Assembly: GCA_964347615.1 (NCBI GenBank)
Contig: CAYFZO010000015.1
Coordinates: forward strand, 1-49,375
Direction of reading: 5' to 3'
DNA: 49,375 nucleotides
DNA from: CAYFZO01 sp964347615
GTDB lineage: Bacteria > Pseudomonadota > Gammaproteobacteria > Poriferisulfidales > Oxydemutatoraceae
The position numbers and the translations under genes were made by a program. Below are positions 47,900 through 49,375 of the stretch, one piece after another. Numbering within the stretch: the first letter of the stretch is position 1; the number at the start of each line of letters is the position of its first letter. Below the pieces are notes generated by a model. It worked only from the letters and a program-made list of their open reading frames with translations, was not told the DNA's origin and did not search any database.

Positions 47900-48361
47900 T
47901 CAAGACTCGAACGGCAGAATGTCACCCGGCTGCCTGAGCATCTTGTTGACTTCGTCGAGATGCAGTTCCTCGGCGGTAACCATTTCTCTCGCGTATTCTT
48001 CGAGCAGAACCGCTTCGCCGGTGCCTTCGGCGAGTCTCATCAACTCATAGTAAAGCGCAAGGGCGGACTTTTCGTGTTCCAGGCTCTCGGTGAGGATGCT
48101 GCCGATGTCGTGCCGTTCGGTTTCGAGCAGCTCGCCGATCCTCAGAGACGGGTGGCCGCCGAGCAAGGTGACCATTTCGCCGGCCCGGTGGGCGTGAGTC
48201 AGGCTTTCCTGGGCGTTGGAACGCATCCACTCGACAATCGGTATCCGGCTGTAACCGTAGACCATCAGCGAGTAATGCGTATAACGCACGACACCCGCCA
48301 ACTCGGCCTCCATGATCTGATTCAAAAGATCGACCGCTTTTTGTTTTTCCGTATCGTTCAT
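47900..48361 (-). CDS. Bacterioferritin-like ferritin-family protein
   Basis: A 153-residue four-helix protein: DLLNQIMEAELAGVVRYTHYSLM, SNAQESLTHAHRAGEMVTLLGG, LEHEKSALALYYELM and EEYAREMVTAEELHLDEVNKML. E20, an E in LEHEK and the EELH motif fit di-iron ligands. In the second helix the usual ExxH is written E-S-L-T-H, so the bridging glutamate may be displaced or missing. No haem-ligand methionine can be assigned with confidence. It probably stores iron or protects DNA from oxidants. No clear ribosome site precedes ATG 48361; two TATAGT boxes lie at 48394-48399 and 48401-48406. Confidence 0.85.
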   Translation of the reverse strand: MNDTEKQKAVDLLNQIMEAELAGVVRYTHYSLMVYGYSRIPIVEWMRSNAQESLTHAHRAGEMVTLLGGHPSLRIGELLETERHDIGSILTESLEHEKSALALYYELMRLAEGTGEAVLLEEYAREMVTAEELHLDEVNKMLRQPGDILPFES

Positions 48362-48621
48362 TATGATGAATAAAAGGTAATGAATAAGAGGCAACTATAT
48401 ACTATACGCAAAAGCCCGCAAGACCATCCGTATCCATTCGACGCTTAGCAGGCCGACCAACGTCGCCTTCGCGTCCAGCAGCCCCGTTCCCGGAGGTCAG
48501 GATACTCAATTGCGACAACGGACTGTTCGATGGACTTCCGTCGTGGTCATCCTACTGCTTGGCAAAAGGTCCGGTGCAGATTAGGTATGTAATTCCCGTT
48601 ATTAACAGTTCCCAAATAAAA
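48362..48621. other. Spacer between the bacterioferritin-like gene and 5S rRNA
   Basis: About 260 bp with no gene. Near 48394-48406 the minus strand reads TATAGTATATAGT, a likely -10 region for the bacterioferritin-like gene. No clear intrinsic terminator for the rRNA operon is visible immediately after 5S. Confidence 0.4.
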
Positions 48622-48739
48622 GCCCGGCGGTGACCTACTTTCACACGGGGAACCCCCGCACTATCATCGGCGATGCGCCGTTTCACTTCCGAGTTCGGAA
48701 TGGGATCGGGTGGGTCAAACGCTCTGTGACCGCCGGGCA
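48622..48739 (-). rRNA. rrf: 5S ribosomal RNA
   Basis: About 118 nt on the minus strand. The ends TGCCCGGCGG and CCGCCGGGC pair to form helix I. The conserved internal segments ACCCACCCGATCCCATTCCG and AACTCGGAAGTGAAACG are present. It follows the 23S gene by about 93 bp, in normal rrn order. Confidence 0.96.
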
Positions 48740-48832
48740 AACCAACGCTGTCCGCCCTAAAGCGGACGCTTCGTTCAAAAAAATAATCAGGGACGCATCC
48801 AAAAGAGCGCGCGCAAACTGCTTGAGTGTTAT

Positions 48833-49375
<543 letters not shown>

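Noticed and set aside
48552..48740. Small open frames over the 5S region
   Set aside because: They overlap the 5S rRNA gene, whose helix I and conserved core are clear.

Overview
The window is GC-rich chromosomal DNA from a gammaproteobacterium with tetrahydromethanopterin (H4MPT)-linked C1 metabolism, most likely a methylotroph or methanotroph. The lineage rests on conserved gene orders (rpsP-rimM-trmD-rplS; xseB-ispA-dxs; gyrA-serC-pheA-hisC-tyrA-aroA-cmk-rpsA-ihfB-lapB; ubiG divergent from gyrA). The lifestyle rests on fae, mtdB, mch, the beta-RFAP synthase gene mptG and their accessory genes. Two runs of exactly 100 N (43843-43942 and 46873-46972) show that this is a draft scaffold, probably a metagenome-assembled genome.

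Layout. 1-1290: gene-poor, with a decayed IS200/IS605 tnpB. 1354-7896, minus strand: formaldehyde-oxidation cluster mptG, mtdB, ATP-grasp gene, mch, RimK-like gene, CitG-like gene, fae. 8015-10730: a DUF4242 gene, then a minus-strand SCO, di-haem peroxidase and 98-residue unknown gene. 10838-12884: tRNA-Gly(CCC) and rplS-trmD-rimM-rpsP. 13187-18720, plus strand: CcsA-like gene, CorB/CorC-like gene, RND exporter, fdhD. 18746-21177, minus strand: rubrerythrin, Fe-S oxidoreductase, DUF3501 triad. 21349-24410: xseB-ispA-dxs. 24400-28643: galU, cfa, comEA-like gene, lapB. 28811-39788, minus strand: the long gyrA-to-ihfB block. 40145-42742: ubiG, gph, rmuC. 42752-48361: an accessory iron/oxygen and defence region with an encapsulated-ferritin-like protein, a DpnI-type endonuclease, a TonB-dependent receptor, a truncated haemoglobin and a bacterioferritin-like protein. 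48622 to the right edge, minus strand: 5S and partial 23S rRNA.

How genes work together. Fae condenses formaldehyde with H4MPT, MtdB oxidises methylene-H4MPT, and Mch opens methenyl-H4MPT. MptG makes an early H4MPT precursor, and the two ATP-grasp proteins and the CitG-like protein probably make or modify C1 cofactors. FdhD, needed for formate dehydrogenase activity, fits the end of the same route.

The most unusual object is the DpnI homologue at 43112-44283. It keeps the DpnI catalytic residues D53, E64 and K66, but its C-terminal winged-helix domain is present twice. The 100-N gap inside it looks like an assembly artefact: both flanks are the same 55-mer, and merging them gives one 1017-nt open frame of 338 codons plus stop.
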